From the NCBI GenBank assembly GCA_016200225.1, contig JACQFD010000040.1, positions 1 to 64,000 of the forward strand: DNA of 64,000 nucleotides. The letters are read 5' to 3'. Below the pieces are notes generated by a model. It made no database searches, was not told the DNA's origin, and was given only the letters and a program-made list of their open reading frames with translations. Made by a program: the position numbers and the translations under genes. Of this stretch, positions 52,614-62,369 are shown piece after piece; position 1 is the stretch's first letter, and each line of letters starts with the position of its first letter. Source of the stretch: Planctomycetota bacterium. GTDB taxonomy: Bacteria; Planctomycetota; UBA1135; JACQFD01.

Positions 52614-55232
52614 TTATGGCAGCAGAATGGCGTTCAGAAACGCTTTGGTGAGTCCTTGCCAGACCAATCGGAAATTCGGGTCTTCGGAGAATAGGACAAC
52701 GCGTCCGCGTCCGATGCGCTCCGAGATCGCAAACGCCTGTCCGGCGAGGCGGCGAACCGCATCCGTTCCCACAAATCCCGAGGCCTTCGTGTCTCCGACG
52801 GTGTAAACGGCGGCGACGCTGCCGGATTCGGGATCGAAGGCCTGTTCATGTTCCGCGAGGACGTAAAGATTTCCTTCGCCGCAGCCAAAGACGACGCTCG
52901 AACTCGGCTCGAGTTCGAGTCGCAGGATCGCTCCGGGATTTCCGTTCTTTCGTGCCGCGGATTCGCGCTGTTCGACGGGAATGTAGCGGCGAGCGACGGA
53001 TTCTTTTTTCGCGGCGGCGTCGGCCGGTTCGGACGAAGCGGGCGCCGCGAGCGATTTCGATGGCCGAACATGCGTCAAACCGCTCCGATCCGCCGCCGCC
53101 CAAAATGCCGCGCCGCCGATGGCGACGACGTTGCCGCCGGCCGCGATCCACTCTCGCAATTTCAGAACTGTATCTTTACTGATCGACGAATCGTAACCAA
53201 AACCGTCGGGCAGGACGATCGCGCCGAAATCCGCGAGTTTCGCCCGCGACAGAGACTCCATCGGAATGATTGAAAACGGAATCTTATAACTTTTTTCCAA
53301 CATGTAACGAATACCGCCGAACGAATTCGGCGAAACGTCGTCGCCGACGACGAGCGCGACGCGGCGAAATTTGAGCGGATGTACCTGATCGCTGCCGAGA
53401 TCGATGCCCTCCTCCGAAAGTCCGGTCGCCGTCGCGACGGCCGTGATGCCCGACTCCTCGGCGCGCAATTTAATCTTATCGAGCAGTTTTTCGTCGGCGG
53501 GCGCGTGTACGACGGCGGTGCCGCGCGGCCATTTTCGATTATTTATTTTAAATTCTTTCGCGGCGATCGAGACGCGCACGCCGTCGCCGAGAAGCGATGT
53601 TACAAATGTCGCGGAGTTTCCCTGTTTCCAATCGACGAGAAAGGCGTACGCCGTCTTCATGTCGCCCTCGATGCCTTTGCCGCGCGGAATGATGCCGTCG
53701 TAGGGAGCGCGCGCCGTCCGCGCGGGCTCTCGCAACTGAAACGCGGATACTCCAAATGCGCGCGGCAGGCTCCACGCCGAAACGTCATAAAAATACAGAT
53801 CGCGAACCTGCGGCGCGGGCTCGAGGAGCGCGTTCGCGAGGCGCTTGCGCGGTTGCGCGAGCGGAACGAGATAACTCCCGGCGGGAAACGACTCGCGATC
53901 GATTTCGCGCCCCTCGAAATCGCGCAGGGGCCCCGCGACGAACGGTTCGCCGGAACGGAATACTTGGATTCCCTGCGATACTAACAAAGAAGCGAGGGCC
54001 GCCGCGCGCGCAGGATCGTCGCCCTCTTGAATGACGTACTCGCGGACGGGACCGGTTTCGCCTTCCTCGATCGCCGTGCGGTGCCAGTTGTAAAATCGGC
54101 GGAGCAGCGCGGATTTGTTACGAACCGAGGTTTCGCAGGTTGCGATCGCCGCCGTGAAATGATGCCACGCGCGATCGCGTAATGTTAATATCTGCTCGTC
54201 GTCGCGGCGGATCGAAAGACCGGCCGAGGAGTGCCCGGCCTGTTCGTACGTCATGCCGATGGCCCCCTGAAACGTGGGCCACGAATCGCCGTAACCGGGA
54301 TAAAATAAATCAAAATTCTCCCGCGTGTAATATTGCCATTTGAATGCATCAAATGCGGCCGCGTTGCCTTTTCCATATATTTTTCCCCAATCGACCACGT
54401 CCGCCGGAAGATTGGCATTCACCGGATACTCAGGCGGAAAAAAGAAGTAGCTCGACGAGTGTCCCATTTCGTGAAAATCGACGTGCGCCTGCGGCGGCGT
54501 CGCCAGATAGGCGGCGATGCGGCGGCGCGACTCGACTTGTGTTAAGAACGCCCAGTCGCGATTCAGATCGAAAAAGTAATGATTCACGCGGCCGCCGGGC
54601 CACGGTTCGCGGTGTTCCCACGCGGAGGGATTCGGATCGGGATTGATGCCCGCGATTCCGTGAAACCAGCGGACGTAGCGTTCGCGGCCGTCCGGATTCA
54701 CGCAGGGGTCGATGATAACGATCGAATTCTTACGAATCGCCTCCGTGCGCGCGTCGGTGCCCGCGATCAATTGATACATTAACGCGATCGCGGCCTCGCT
54801 CGCCGACGGCTCGTTGCCGTGAACGTTGAACGACAGCCACGTAATCACGGGCAGTTTTTCTATCAATCCGTCGACGGCGTCGGGCGGCGTGCTCCGCACT
54901 TCCACGAGTTTTTGTAAATCCGCGCGGATTTGCGCGAGATTCTTAAGATTCTCCGGCGACGAAATGTAAACTAAGTAAAGCGGCCGCTTTTCCTCCGTTT
55001 CGCCGTATTTTTCGAGCGTCGCGCGGTCGTTGTTTTGTGCATACGCTCGAACGACCTCCAGCATGCGGTGGTGTTCTGTATAATCCGAACCCACGGGATA
55101 ACCGAGCAGGCGGGCCGGCGGCGCCACCGCGGGGTCATACGTGCCGCCGGGAAATAGATCAAACGCCTCGTTTTGCGGCGCTTGGAAGAACGCGGATGCA
55201 AACGTAAGCAGGGTCGCGAGTAAGTTCGACAT
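52614..55232 (-). CDS. Secreted M14-family zinc carboxypeptidase-like protein
   Basis: This protein of about 872 residues is read from the ATG at 55232; a frame start at 55265 adds 11 residues. A signal peptide (LLATLLTFASAFFQAPQ) precedes the peptidase domain at about residues 50-400. The zinc ligands are H and E in SFNVHGNEPSASEAAI and a later H in HVDFHEMGHSS; a catalytic Glu candidate lies in MTYEQAGHSSAG. The C-terminal half is beta/alpha with a Rossmann-like region (RRVALVVGDDVSPNSF) and ends with an unrecognised domain. The architecture matches large M14-like secreted peptidases of Bacteroidetes, Acidobacteria and planctomycetes. It is divergent from the membrane-anchored protein at 55308. 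Confidence 0.85.
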   Translation of the reverse strand: MSNLLATLLTFASAFFQAPQNEAFDLFPGGTYDPAVAPPARLLGYPVGSDYTEHHRMLEVVRAYAQNNDRATLEKYGETEEKRPLYLVYISSPENLKNLAQIRADLQKLVEVRSTPPDAVDGLIEKLPVITWLSFNVHGNEPSASEAAIALMYQLIAGTDARTEAIRKNSIVIIDPCVNPDGRERYVRWFHGIAGINPDPNPSAWEHREPWPGGRVNHYFFDLNRDWAFLTQVESRRRIAAYLATPPQAHVDFHEMGHSSSYFFFPPEYPVNANLPADVVDWGKIYGKGNAAAFDAFKWQYYTRENFDLFYPGYGDSWPTFQGAIGMTYEQAGHSSAGLSIRRDDEQILTLRDRAWHHFTAAIATCETSVRNKSALLRRFYNWHRTAIEEGETGPVREYVIQEGDDPARAAALASLLVSQGIQVFRSGEPFVAGPLRDFEGREIDRESFPAGSYLVPLAQPRKRLANALLEPAPQVRDLYFYDVSAWSLPRAFGVSAFQLREPARTARAPYDGIIPRGKGIEGDMKTAYAFLVDWKQGNSATFVTSLLGDGVRVSIAAKEFKINNRKWPRGTAVVHAPADEKLLDKIKLRAEESGITAVATATGLSEEGIDLGSDQVHPLKFRRVALVVGDDVSPNSFGGIRYMLEKSYKIPFSIIPMESLSRAKLADFGAIVLPDGFGYDSSISKDTVLKLREWIAAGGNVVAIGGAAFWAAADRSGLTHVRPSKSLAAPASSEPADAAAKKESVARRYIPVEQRESAARKNGNPGAILRLELEPSSSVVFGCGEGNLYVLAEHEQAFDPESGSVAAVYTVGDTKASGFVGTDAVRRLAGQAFAISERIGRGRVVLFSEDPNFRLVWQGLTKAFLNAILLP

Positions 55233-55307
55233 TCTGGAATCGCCGATTGTAATGGAAACGGCCAATCATTCATTGAACCCGACGTTACGAAAACCCAGAG
55301 TCTGATC

Positions 55308-56270
55308 GTGAAATCGCGCGGTATTTTGATTTTCTTGCTGTTGATCGCTCTTGGTGCCCTCGCGGGCGCTTGGTGGGCCCATCGAAACGGCGCTGGCGAA
55401 ATGGACCATCGATCGCTCGAAGTGACGAAAACGTCGCGAGGAGTCGCGGAGTCGGGCGCGCGCACGGCAGCGGAATTCAAAGATTCGACGTCTTCGAGAG
55501 AGGCTGATCGGACCGCGTCGCCGCCACCGGCGGGCGGCGCCTTGGTGGAAGTTCGGTTGCGTGTGACGACCGAGTCGGGCGAGATCATTCCCGACGCGCG
55601 CATCGCCATTCCGTCGAACGATGCCGTGCGCATCGAGCGCGAGGGGTCGGTGGCGGTGCTCCACGGAACGCTGCCGATGATCATACAGATCGGCAGCGAG
55701 GAGACCGCGGGACTCCGAACCGTGCGGATCGAATCGCCGCCGAAGGATATTGTCAATATAACATTGCGCCGGAAAGTGAATATTCAACTCGCCGTGAAAT
55801 TTCCGCCGGGCGCGGAGATGGGATCCGGCGGCGTATTCGTATGCATTGCGGGCGAGAGCGTCGATTTGTTATATTTAACCGCGCCGGATGCTAATATTTC
55901 GACGGCGGAAGGCAATTGTAAAGCCGGCTGGGCGAACGAACAATTCGACACGGGTCTCGTCGAAGTCAAGATTCAAGACGGAAGCCGCGTCGAACTCGCG
56001 GCCGCCGCGCGCGCGACGGGCGTCGTCGAAGTTCGCTCGAAAGAATCGCCGATTTTACAATTCACCGTCGATCCAAGCCGCGGGAAGTCGGGCGCGGAGG
56101 CGTTGCAGCGCCTCGGCGTTCGCGAGCCGCGACGGGAAGGCGAATTGTGGCTTTTCGACCGCGTGCCGCAGGGCGATGCGTGGGTCGTCGTCACCGACGA
56201 GGCGAAGAATGAGTTCCGCGAGGCGCGCGTGACCGTCGAAGCCGGAAAGGTTGTCAAAATCTCGATTTAG
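55308..56270 (+). CDS. Membrane-anchored beta-rich protein of unknown function
   Basis: This 320-residue protein starts at GTG, with an N-terminal membrane segment (LIFLLLIALGALAGAWWAHR). The rest is extracytoplasmic, mostly beta, with several Ig-like or carboxypeptidase-regulatory-like repeats, for example VEVRLRVTTESGEIIPDARI near residue 85 and an analogous terminal repeat ending AWVVVTDEAKNEFREARVTV. I see no enzymatic motif. It is adjacent and divergent to the M14 peptidase and 47 bases before the LOG-family gene. Its function could be surface display or protein-protein contact. Confidence 0.6.
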   Translation: MKSRGILIFLLLIALGALAGAWWAHRNGAGEMDHRSLEVTKTSRGVAESGARTAAEFKDSTSSREADRTASPPPAGGALVEVRLRVTTESGEIIPDARIAIPSNDAVRIEREGSVAVLHGTLPMIIQIGSEETAGLRTVRIESPPKDIVNITLRRKVNIQLAVKFPPGAEMGSGGVFVCIAGESVDLLYLTAPDANISTAEGNCKAGWANEQFDTGLVEVKIQDGSRVELAAAARATGVVEVRSKESPILQFTVDPSRGKSGAEALQRLGVREPRREGELWLFDRVPQGDAWVVVTDEAKNEFREARVTVEAGKVVKISI

Positions 56271-56317
56271 GATGGAACCTCGGAAACGACGAAGGCTATT
56301 TCATTAAAAAAATTACC

Positions 56318-57145
56318 GTGCAAAAGTTTCTAAATAATCATCGCCCTGCCCACGCAGCCGGAAACGGACATTCGAGCGGATCCGCGCAGACGGAACTTCA
56401 GCCAAAAGCGTCCGACGCCTGGATGGTTTTCAAAATGCTCGGCGAATTCGTCGAGGGATTCGAAACCATGCGAAACGTCGGGCCCGCCGTGACCGTTTTC
56501 GGTTCCGCGAGGGTCAAACGCCGCGATCCTGTATATCAATTAGGCCAGCGCGTCGGACAACTCCTTGGCGAGGCGGGATTCGGCGTGATCACGGGCGGCG
56601 GGGGAGGCGTCATGGAGGCGGCGAACCGCGGCGCGATGAAGGCAAGCGCGAAATCGATCGGCCTGAATATTAAATTACCATTCGAACAAAAACCGAATCC
56701 ATGGCAGAATATATCGATTACATTCGATTACTTTTTCGCAAGAAAAGTAATGTTTGTGAAATACGCCGCGGCCTACGTCGTCCTGCCGGGCGGATTCGGA
56801 ACGATGGACGAGTTTTTCGAAGCGCTCACGCTCGTCCAGACGCAGAAAATTAAACATTTTCCGATTATATTGATGGGACGCGATTATTATGGACCGCTCG
56901 TCGACTGGATCCATGGCACGATGGTTCGCGAAAAGATGATTTCGCCCATCGATCCGAATTTAGTATATTTGACGGACGATCCCGAGGAAGCGGTATTTAT
57001 TATTAAACGAACCTACGAAAACCGCCAGTATCTGGGCGAACAGTGGCGCGCCGAATACAGCGAAATCGTCCGCGCGCGGCGCGTCGAGTCGCGTCCGGCG
57101 GTAAAGAAAACGTCCGCAAGCAGGCGCGCGCGCCGATCGTCATAA
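56318..57145 (+). CDS. LOG-family (TIGR00730-type) Rossmann nucleotide hydrolase
   Basis: The 275-residue protein has the family motif PGGFGTMDEFFEALTLVQTQ and the phosphate-binding ITGGGGGVMEAANRGAM. LOG proteins release the base from nucleoside 5'-monophosphates (in plants, cytokinin ribotides); in bacteria they are mainly nucleotide 5'-monophosphate phosphoribohydrolases or of unknown role. Start is GTG at 56318. The first 35 residues (HAAGNGHSSG) and the Arg/Ser/Lys-rich last 25 residues are flexible. It lies 20 bases before the GT39-like gene. Confidence 0.88.
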   Translation: MQKFLNNHRPAHAAGNGHSSGSAQTELQPKASDAWMVFKMLGEFVEGFETMRNVGPAVTVFGSARVKRRDPVYQLGQRVGQLLGEAGFGVITGGGGGVMEAANRGAMKASAKSIGLNIKLPFEQKPNPWQNISITFDYFFARKVMFVKYAAAYVVLPGGFGTMDEFFEALTLVQTQKIKHFPIILMGRDYYGPLVDWIHGTMVREKMISPIDPNLVYLTDDPEEAVFIIKRTYENRQYLGEQWRAEYSEIVRARRVESRPAVKKTSASRRARRSS

Positions 57146-57164
57146 TAAGTTTAAGTTAACTTTC

Positions 57165-58598
57165 GTGACCGCGAACCGTCGAACGTGGCTTTTCTGGCTT
57201 GCATTGCTCGCCCTTGCCGGCATCGCGGCGGCGTTGCGATTTTATAAATTGGGAGAATGGAGTTATTGGAGCGACGAAGCGTTTACGATGAACGATTCGA
57301 ACGCATTTTACGAATCCGATCCCGGCAGGCTGCCCGACTTTGGACTTTCATTCCGGGTTTACGGGGCGTGGTTCGAGTTCGCGCGGCATATCGGCTGGCA
57401 ACTCGACGAACGCGTCGTCCGGACGCTGCCCGCGATCTTTGGAATTCTAGGTGTAGTATTCACCGCATGGTTCGGCGCGCGCGGAGCCGGCGGCAAAGCG
57501 GCGCTTTTTGCAGGAGTGTTGGTCGCGCTCGCGCCATTTCATTTATATTGGTCGCAAAACGCGCGGTCCTATGCGTTGGAGGTGGCCTGCGCGACGCCGG
57601 CGGGGCTGCTTCTCGGAAGTTCATTTATATCCGGCAGACGCGTCGAGTTTTCGATGGGATTGTTGTTTCTCGCCGCCGCGGCGTTCGCGCATCCCACGGC
57701 GCTCGTTCTCGTTCCCGGATTGTTTATATTTGCCCTTTTCCGCGGGAGGTTCGGCGGGGCGGCCGGCCGCGGAACGGCATGGATCGCACTCATCGTCGCG
57801 GCGGCCGCGATCGCGGCGATATTATTGTTAACACCGTTGCGGCACGCGATCTGGGTTCATTATAAAGTCAAGGCGGACGCGTCGCCCGGATTATTTATAT
57901 CGACGTGTGCTTACTATTTCAGACCGACGCTTCTCGCCGCGGCGGCTTTGTTAACAATCCGCGCGTGGACGCGCCGCGACCGGCGTACGTTATTCTTTGC
58001 ATCGATCGGTTTCGGCGCGCTTGCCGCGGGATTCGCCGCGTCCTGCGTCGTCCGCGCAAATGCACAATACGTGCTTGCCGCGCTTCCTTTCTTAGCTTTG
58101 GTCGTCGGCCGCGAACTGATGTTTCTTGCCTGGACTCCGTTTCCGGGCGCACGACTCGCCGCGGGCGCGATGGCCGCGGTGCTGGTCTGCGATTTCGCAG
58201 GCGGCGCTTATTTGTATTATACGGCGGAGCAAGGCCACCGCGCGCGCTGGCGGGAGGCGTGCGCGTACGTCTGGAGCCATCGTCAGCCCGAAGACACGAT
58301 CGCCGCCACGCAGGGGACCGTTGTCGAATGTTATTTGAATCCTTCGAATCGCCTTCCGAGACGCGTGGCGTCCTGCATTTACTTAAATCCCTACGAAGCG
58401 GCGAAGTTCGAGGTGATTCCGCGGCTTGGTCAGCGGGCGTGGTTCATGATTCTCGACGTCGATCTCGACGAATGGAAAAGCGCCGATCGCGGGCGCCTCG
58501 TCGATTTTCTCCGCGAGCGGTGCCGCGCCGTCGCCGAGTGGCCGTTACAGTTTGCGGGAAAGGAACAAACATTAAGAATCTGGCGCTACGATCCGTGA
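57165..58598 (+). CDS. GT39/PMT-like membrane glycosyltransferase (third)
   Basis: This 477-residue polytopic protein starts at GTG. It has about ten membrane spans (FWLALLALAGIAAALRFYKLGEW first). The first external loop has acidic residues (SYWSDEAFTMNDSNAFYESDP), where ArnT/PMT enzymes keep an Asp/Glu pair. Later loops contain RSYALEVACATPAGL and LVVGRELMFLA. The C-terminal 120 residues form a soluble domain. It differs strongly from the two in the 44.8-50.7 kb cassette. It follows the LOG gene and is near EF-P, with no glycan neighbour, so its substrate is open. Confidence 0.8.
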   Translation: MTANRRTWLFWLALLALAGIAAALRFYKLGEWSYWSDEAFTMNDSNAFYESDPGRLPDFGLSFRVYGAWFEFARHIGWQLDERVVRTLPAIFGILGVVFTAWFGARGAGGKAALFAGVLVALAPFHLYWSQNARSYALEVACATPAGLLLGSSFISGRRVEFSMGLLFLAAAAFAHPTALVLVPGLFIFALFRGRFGGAAGRGTAWIALIVAAAAIAAILLLTPLRHAIWVHYKVKADASPGLFISTCAYYFRPTLLAAAALLTIRAWTRRDRRTLFFASIGFGALAAGFAASCVVRANAQYVLAALPFLALVVGRELMFLAWTPFPGARLAAGAMAAVLVCDFAGGAYLYYTAEQGHRARWREACAYVWSHRQPEDTIAATQGTVVECYLNPSNRLPRRVASCIYLNPYEAAKFEVIPRLGQRAWFMILDVDLDEWKSADRGRLVDFLRERCRAVAEWPLQFAGKEQTLRIWRYDP

Positions 58599-58730
58599 TT
58601 CGGCGTGGACTACGCTGCTCGCGGCGGTTCCTTTTGCCTTTCGAGACGCCGGCGAATTCGCTATATTCTTCGGCCCAAATTTCATCTGGGTCCTAAATTC
58701 ACTGCAACCCTTATCCACGAAAGTATCCAC

Positions 58731-59297
58731 GTGTCTGTTCGCGCAACTGAAGTCAAACGAGGAATGGTCGTCCGCGTCGACAACGATCTTTGGGTCATCG
58801 TCGATTATGAACACATTACGCCCGGAAACTGGCGCGCCATCCACCAAATCAAGCTCCGAAATCTGAAGAGCGGAAACCAAAAGAGTCTCCGGCTCGGATC
58901 GAGCGACACCGTCGACGAGGTTTACCTCGAAAAGAAAGAGTGTCAGTATTTATATAAAGACAATTCGGGCTACACGTTCATGGACAATACGTCCTTCGAT
59001 CAGTTTCCGATGCCCGCGGATGTCATCGGCGACATGATGCGTTATGTTACGGAAAATTCGAATGTTATTGTAACATTTCACGAGAATCTGCCGATTTCAG
59101 TCGAATTGCCCTCGGCTGTAATCTTAAGAGTCACCGAGGCGGACCCGGCGGCGCGCGGCAACACCGCGACGAGCGTCACGAAGAGTGTTAAAGTTGAAAC
59201 GGGCTACGAACTGAAGGCGCCGCCGCACATCGAAATCGGCGACCTCATCAAGATTTCGACCGAGACGGGCGAATTTCTGAGCCGGTCGAATAAGTAG
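58731..59297 (+). CDS. efp: Translation elongation factor P
   Basis: EF-P rescues ribosomes stalled at polyproline. From the GTG at 58731 the protein is 188 residues, the usual length, with three beta domains (VIVDYEHITPGNWRAIHQIKL; YLYKDNSGYTFMDNTSFDQF; RVTEADPAARGNTATSVTKS near the end). An in-frame start at 58605 would add 42 residues without match. The tip of domain I, where E. coli has P-G-K34-G, reads P31-G32-N33-W34-R35, so the position that is lysylated or rhamnosylated elsewhere is Asn with an Arg two places on. A strong hairpin terminator follows. A TATATT hexamer (58661-58666) with TTTCGA 17 bases upstream could be its promoter. Confidence 0.93.
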   Translation: MSVRATEVKRGMVVRVDNDLWVIVDYEHITPGNWRAIHQIKLRNLKSGNQKSLRLGSSDTVDEVYLEKKECQYLYKDNSGYTFMDNTSFDQFPMPADVIGDMMRYVTENSNVIVTFHENLPISVELPSAVILRVTEADPAARGNTATSVTKSVKVETGYELKAPPHIEIGDLIKISTETGEFLSRSNK

Positions 59298-59324
59298 TAT
59301 CCGCGCCATGTAAAACAGAGTCTC

Positions 59325-59352
59325 TTCGGGCGGCAATCGTTCGCCGCCCGAA
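59325..59352 (+). terminator. Terminator of efp
   Basis: TTCGGGCGGC (59325-59334) pairs with GCCGCCCGAA (59343-59352), ten base pairs, loop AATCGTTC, followed by TTGTTTGTG. It starts 28 bases after the efp stop codon. Confidence 0.75.
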
Positions 59353-59410
59353 TTGTTTGTGATCTCATGGTTGCGAACCCGGCGCGGGATCGCGTAGTTT
59401 GCGCGCCTCC

Positions 59411-60883
59411 GTGACCAACTACGCATTTCTCATCGACCAGCGCAAATGCATCGGATGCCATGCCTGCACGACCGCGTGCAAATCCGAAAATCACGTTCCA
59501 GTATCCAAATTCCGGACGTGGGTTAAATATACAGAAAAGGGGACGTTTCCGGCGGTTCGGCGGCACTTCGCGGTACTGCGATGCAATCATTGCACGAACG
59601 CGCCATGTGTAACCATTTGTCCGGTGAACGCGCTCGAAAAACGCAAGGATGGAATTGTAGACTTGGATCGCGATGCATGCATCGGATGCAAAGGCTGCAT
59701 GCAGGCCTGTCCCTACGACGCCATTTATCTAAATGAAGACACGGGTTCCGCGGAGAAGTGTCATTTCTGCGCGCACCGCGTCGAAAAACAACTCGAACCC
59801 GCCTGTGTCGTTGTCTGTCCCGAACGCGCCATCGTCGCGGGGGATCTGGACGATCCGAATAGTGAAATTCGCAATTTGACCGCGCGCCACCCCGTGTCCG
59901 TGCGCAAACCGGAGCAAGGCACGGGTCCGAAGTTATTTTATATCGATGCGGATTCGAGCACGCTGACGCCGAACGAGGCGCGACAGGAAAATATGTATCT
60001 TTGGTCGGAGCGCGCGACGCCCGCGCCACCCGGTTCCAACTTCGACGAAGATATTAATGTTCGCGTCGCTTACGACGTTTCGCATCCTGCGCCGTGGGGC
60101 TGGAAAGTCGGAACCTATTTGTGGACAAAGGCGGTCTCGGCCGGCGCGGCGATGCTCGCGCCGTTCGCGGGAGCGCTCGGACTTCGCGGAAATTTACAGA
60201 AATTCGGCCCCGAGGCCGCGGCATTGTTATTTTTAGGAATCACGATGATTTTGTTAGTCGTGGATCTGAAGCGTCCCTCGAAGTTTTATACCATTCTGAC
60301 GCGGCCTAATTGGAAGAGCTGGCTTGTGCGCGGAACTGTAATATTATCGTTGTTCGGCGCCGCCCTCGTCGCGACGGTCGCGGCGCAAATCGCCGGACTC
60401 GATTCGATCGCGACGGCGCTTCGTTATATTTCCGTCGCGCTGGGAGCGGCGACCGCGGGTTATTCGGGATTCCTGTTCGCGCAGGCCGAAGGGCGCGACT
60501 TCTGGCAGAGTCCGTTGCGCGCGCCGCATCTCGTGGTCGAGGCTCTGGTCGCCGGCGCGGCCGCGGCGCTTCTCGCGGGCGCGAACGCGGGCAATTTATT
60601 AATATATTCGCTTGCGGCGCACGGATTGTTTATCGCATCGGATTTATTTACGAAACACGGCGGAGGCGACGCGGAACGCGCGAAAGAATTGTTAATTCAC
60701 GGGCCTTTTTCGCGCGCGTTCTGGTCGACGATGTTCGCCGCGGTCGTCGGACCGATTCTTTTATTAATTCTGCTCCCCGGGGGCGCGTTCGCGCCGACGA
60801 TCGCGGCCCTCGCGGCGCACGCCGGATTGCTTGTTTTTGGTTTGTTATGGGTGAAGACCGGGCAGGCCGTGCCGTTGTCGTAA
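59411..60883 (+). CDS. Ferredoxin-NrfD fusion: 4x[4Fe-4S] electron-transfer subunit with membrane domain
   Basis: The chain of about 490 residues joins a DmsB/NrfC-type ferredoxin domain to an NrfD-type quinone-interacting membrane domain. The first 150 residues hold 16 Cys in four clusters: CIGCHACTTAC, CNHCTNAPCVTIC, CIGCKGCMQAC and CHFCAHR with CVVVC. Residues about 225-490 contain eight or so membrane segments (for example AALLFLGITMILLVVDLKRP and STMFAAVVGPILLLILLP). In polysulfide, DMSO or tetrathionate reductases these two parts are separate proteins working with a molybdopterin subunit. Such a partner is not in the window. I prefer the GTG at 59411, as a 59399 ATG-type frame only adds four residues. 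Confidence 0.85.
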   Translation: MTNYAFLIDQRKCIGCHACTTACKSENHVPVSKFRTWVKYTEKGTFPAVRRHFAVLRCNHCTNAPCVTICPVNALEKRKDGIVDLDRDACIGCKGCMQACPYDAIYLNEDTGSAEKCHFCAHRVEKQLEPACVVVCPERAIVAGDLDDPNSEIRNLTARHPVSVRKPEQGTGPKLFYIDADSSTLTPNEARQENMYLWSERATPAPPGSNFDEDINVRVAYDVSHPAPWGWKVGTYLWTKAVSAGAAMLAPFAGALGLRGNLQKFGPEAAALLFLGITMILLVVDLKRPSKFYTILTRPNWKSWLVRGTVILSLFGAALVATVAAQIAGLDSIATALRYISVALGAATAGYSGFLFAQAEGRDFWQSPLRAPHLVVEALVAGAAAALLAGANAGNLLIYSLAAHGLFIASDLFTKHGGGDAERAKELLIHGPFSRAFWSTMFAAVVGPILLLILLPGGAFAPTIAALAAHAGLLVFGLLWVKTGQAVPLS

Positions 60884-61099
60884 CGATCGTAGATTTCGAA
60901 AACGAAACAATTGGCATCGGGGTTTCGTCCATTTTCGTCACGGGGCCTCTCCCGCGCGAGACGTCCGGAGCGTTTGGCGTTTGGCGGGTCCGCGTATTCT
61001 TCATTTTTCGCCATTTTTGCGAGGCGCCTGTCCCGAGATTGTGATAGGCCGTATGTGGGCAATCGCCCTGCAAGTCCACAACCCCGATGAGGTAACAAC

Positions 61100-62350
61100 A
61101 TGTCTTTTATGAAAATCGCCGCGGCAACTGTTAGCGCGGCCACACTGATCTTCGCCCCACCGGCGATGAGCCAGTGCTTTAACGACGATGGCTTCGCCGT
61201 CCCCGGCGCCTGCTGCGTCAACGTCATGCCGACGCTGCCTCCATTTCCGGGATTCAGCATTCCTTCGCTCGGCGCCTGTTTTGATAACTGTATTCCGGTG
61301 TCACAATGGAATGTAAAGATCCAGATCACACCGCCCGCCCAGATTTTTTGTGATGTATTCGTTATTCAAGCGGACATCACGGGGCCGACGGTACTGAATC
61401 CGAGCACGATGATCGCCCGCTACGCGCGCACGTGGGAGGAAGTCGATGCGAGCGGAACGAACCTGCGCCAGGTTTGGCGATTCCTGGTGAATTGTGATTT
61501 TACATATCAAATCACCCCGTTGTCCACTTCGCCCTGTCCGATTCCGGCGGTCGCGATGGCCGGTCTTCCGGTTCACTTTATCGGTAGTATCGACTACGCC
61601 CGCGACTGTTCGTCCGGAATCTTTAGCGTCGCGATCAATTTAACCAATTTGTGCGGCGATTTCATGCACAACAGCATCAGCGTCAATCCGATCTCGCCGA
61701 ATCCGAATCCGACGCATATGTATAGTTTTGTCGGACCAATTCCGTTTCTTTATGCTCCCGCGCCGGTTCCGGCGGGGGGAGTCCGGGCCGACGCGGTTCG
61801 ATCGGTTACTTATAATCTCACGGCGTCTCCGCTGCAGTGGGATTGCAAGTCCGAAGTTCCCGTTCAGTTAAATGGAAATCTGGCGACCGTTGGCACGTAC
61901 TGCGCGTGCGCGCAACCGCCGAATCCGACGATCAACGCCTGGGTTTTGCAACAATTGGTTTTCCCGTACGGCTGCCCGGGAACTACAAATCTCTATAATA
62001 ATATCGCATGGGCGCCCCTGCTCCCGACGGGACTCTCGGCGTTCTCGCTGGGACGATACACGGGCCCGATTGCCGTGTTCCCCGGCAACGAATCGATCAG
62101 TCTTTACATCGGCGTCTCGCAAGCGCCCGATCCCTGCGGTACTAATTTTCCGGTCCACATCGTGACGGGCGTCGGAACCGTTACGTCGTCGGTCGGAATT
62201 GTACATTCCCTCGCCGCGTCCGCGCCGGTTATTACCAATCAATTCCTCGACCTCGAGGACATGATGGTGTTGATCGCCGGACCTCCGTACATCGGAATCG
62301 GAATTGGAGGTCTTTTCCTTTCGCCGATGCTTTGGTCTCTCAACTTCTAA
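61100..62350 (+). CDS. Secreted cysteine-containing protein of unknown function
   Basis: This 416-residue protein has a signal peptide (MKIAAATVSAATLIFAPPAMSQ, cleavage after MSQ-type position). The mature part is beta-rich with many Pro and about 16 Cys (CFNDDGFAVPGACCVNV near its N-terminus, CGDFMHNSI and YCACAQPPNP later), suggesting disulfide-linked domains. A GAGGT ribosome binding site precedes the ATG. It is followed by the strongest terminator in the window and stands alone. I do not recognise a family; such proteins are frequent in planctomycete-like secretomes. Confidence 0.7.
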   Translation: MSFMKIAAATVSAATLIFAPPAMSQCFNDDGFAVPGACCVNVMPTLPPFPGFSIPSLGACFDNCIPVSQWNVKIQITPPAQIFCDVFVIQADITGPTVLNPSTMIARYARTWEEVDASGTNLRQVWRFLVNCDFTYQITPLSTSPCPIPAVAMAGLPVHFIGSIDYARDCSSGIFSVAINLTNLCGDFMHNSISVNPISPNPNPTHMYSFVGPIPFLYAPAPVPAGGVRADAVRSVTYNLTASPLQWDCKSEVPVQLNGNLATVGTYCACAQPPNPTINAWVLQQLVFPYGCPGTTNLYNNIAWAPLLPTGLSAFSLGRYTGPIAVFPGNESISLYIGVSQAPDPCGTNFPVHIVTGVGTVTSSVGIVHSLAASAPVITNQFLDLEDMMVLIAGPPYIGIGIGGLFLSPMLWSLNF

Positions 62351-62369
62351 TAAATAGAAGCTGATTCGA

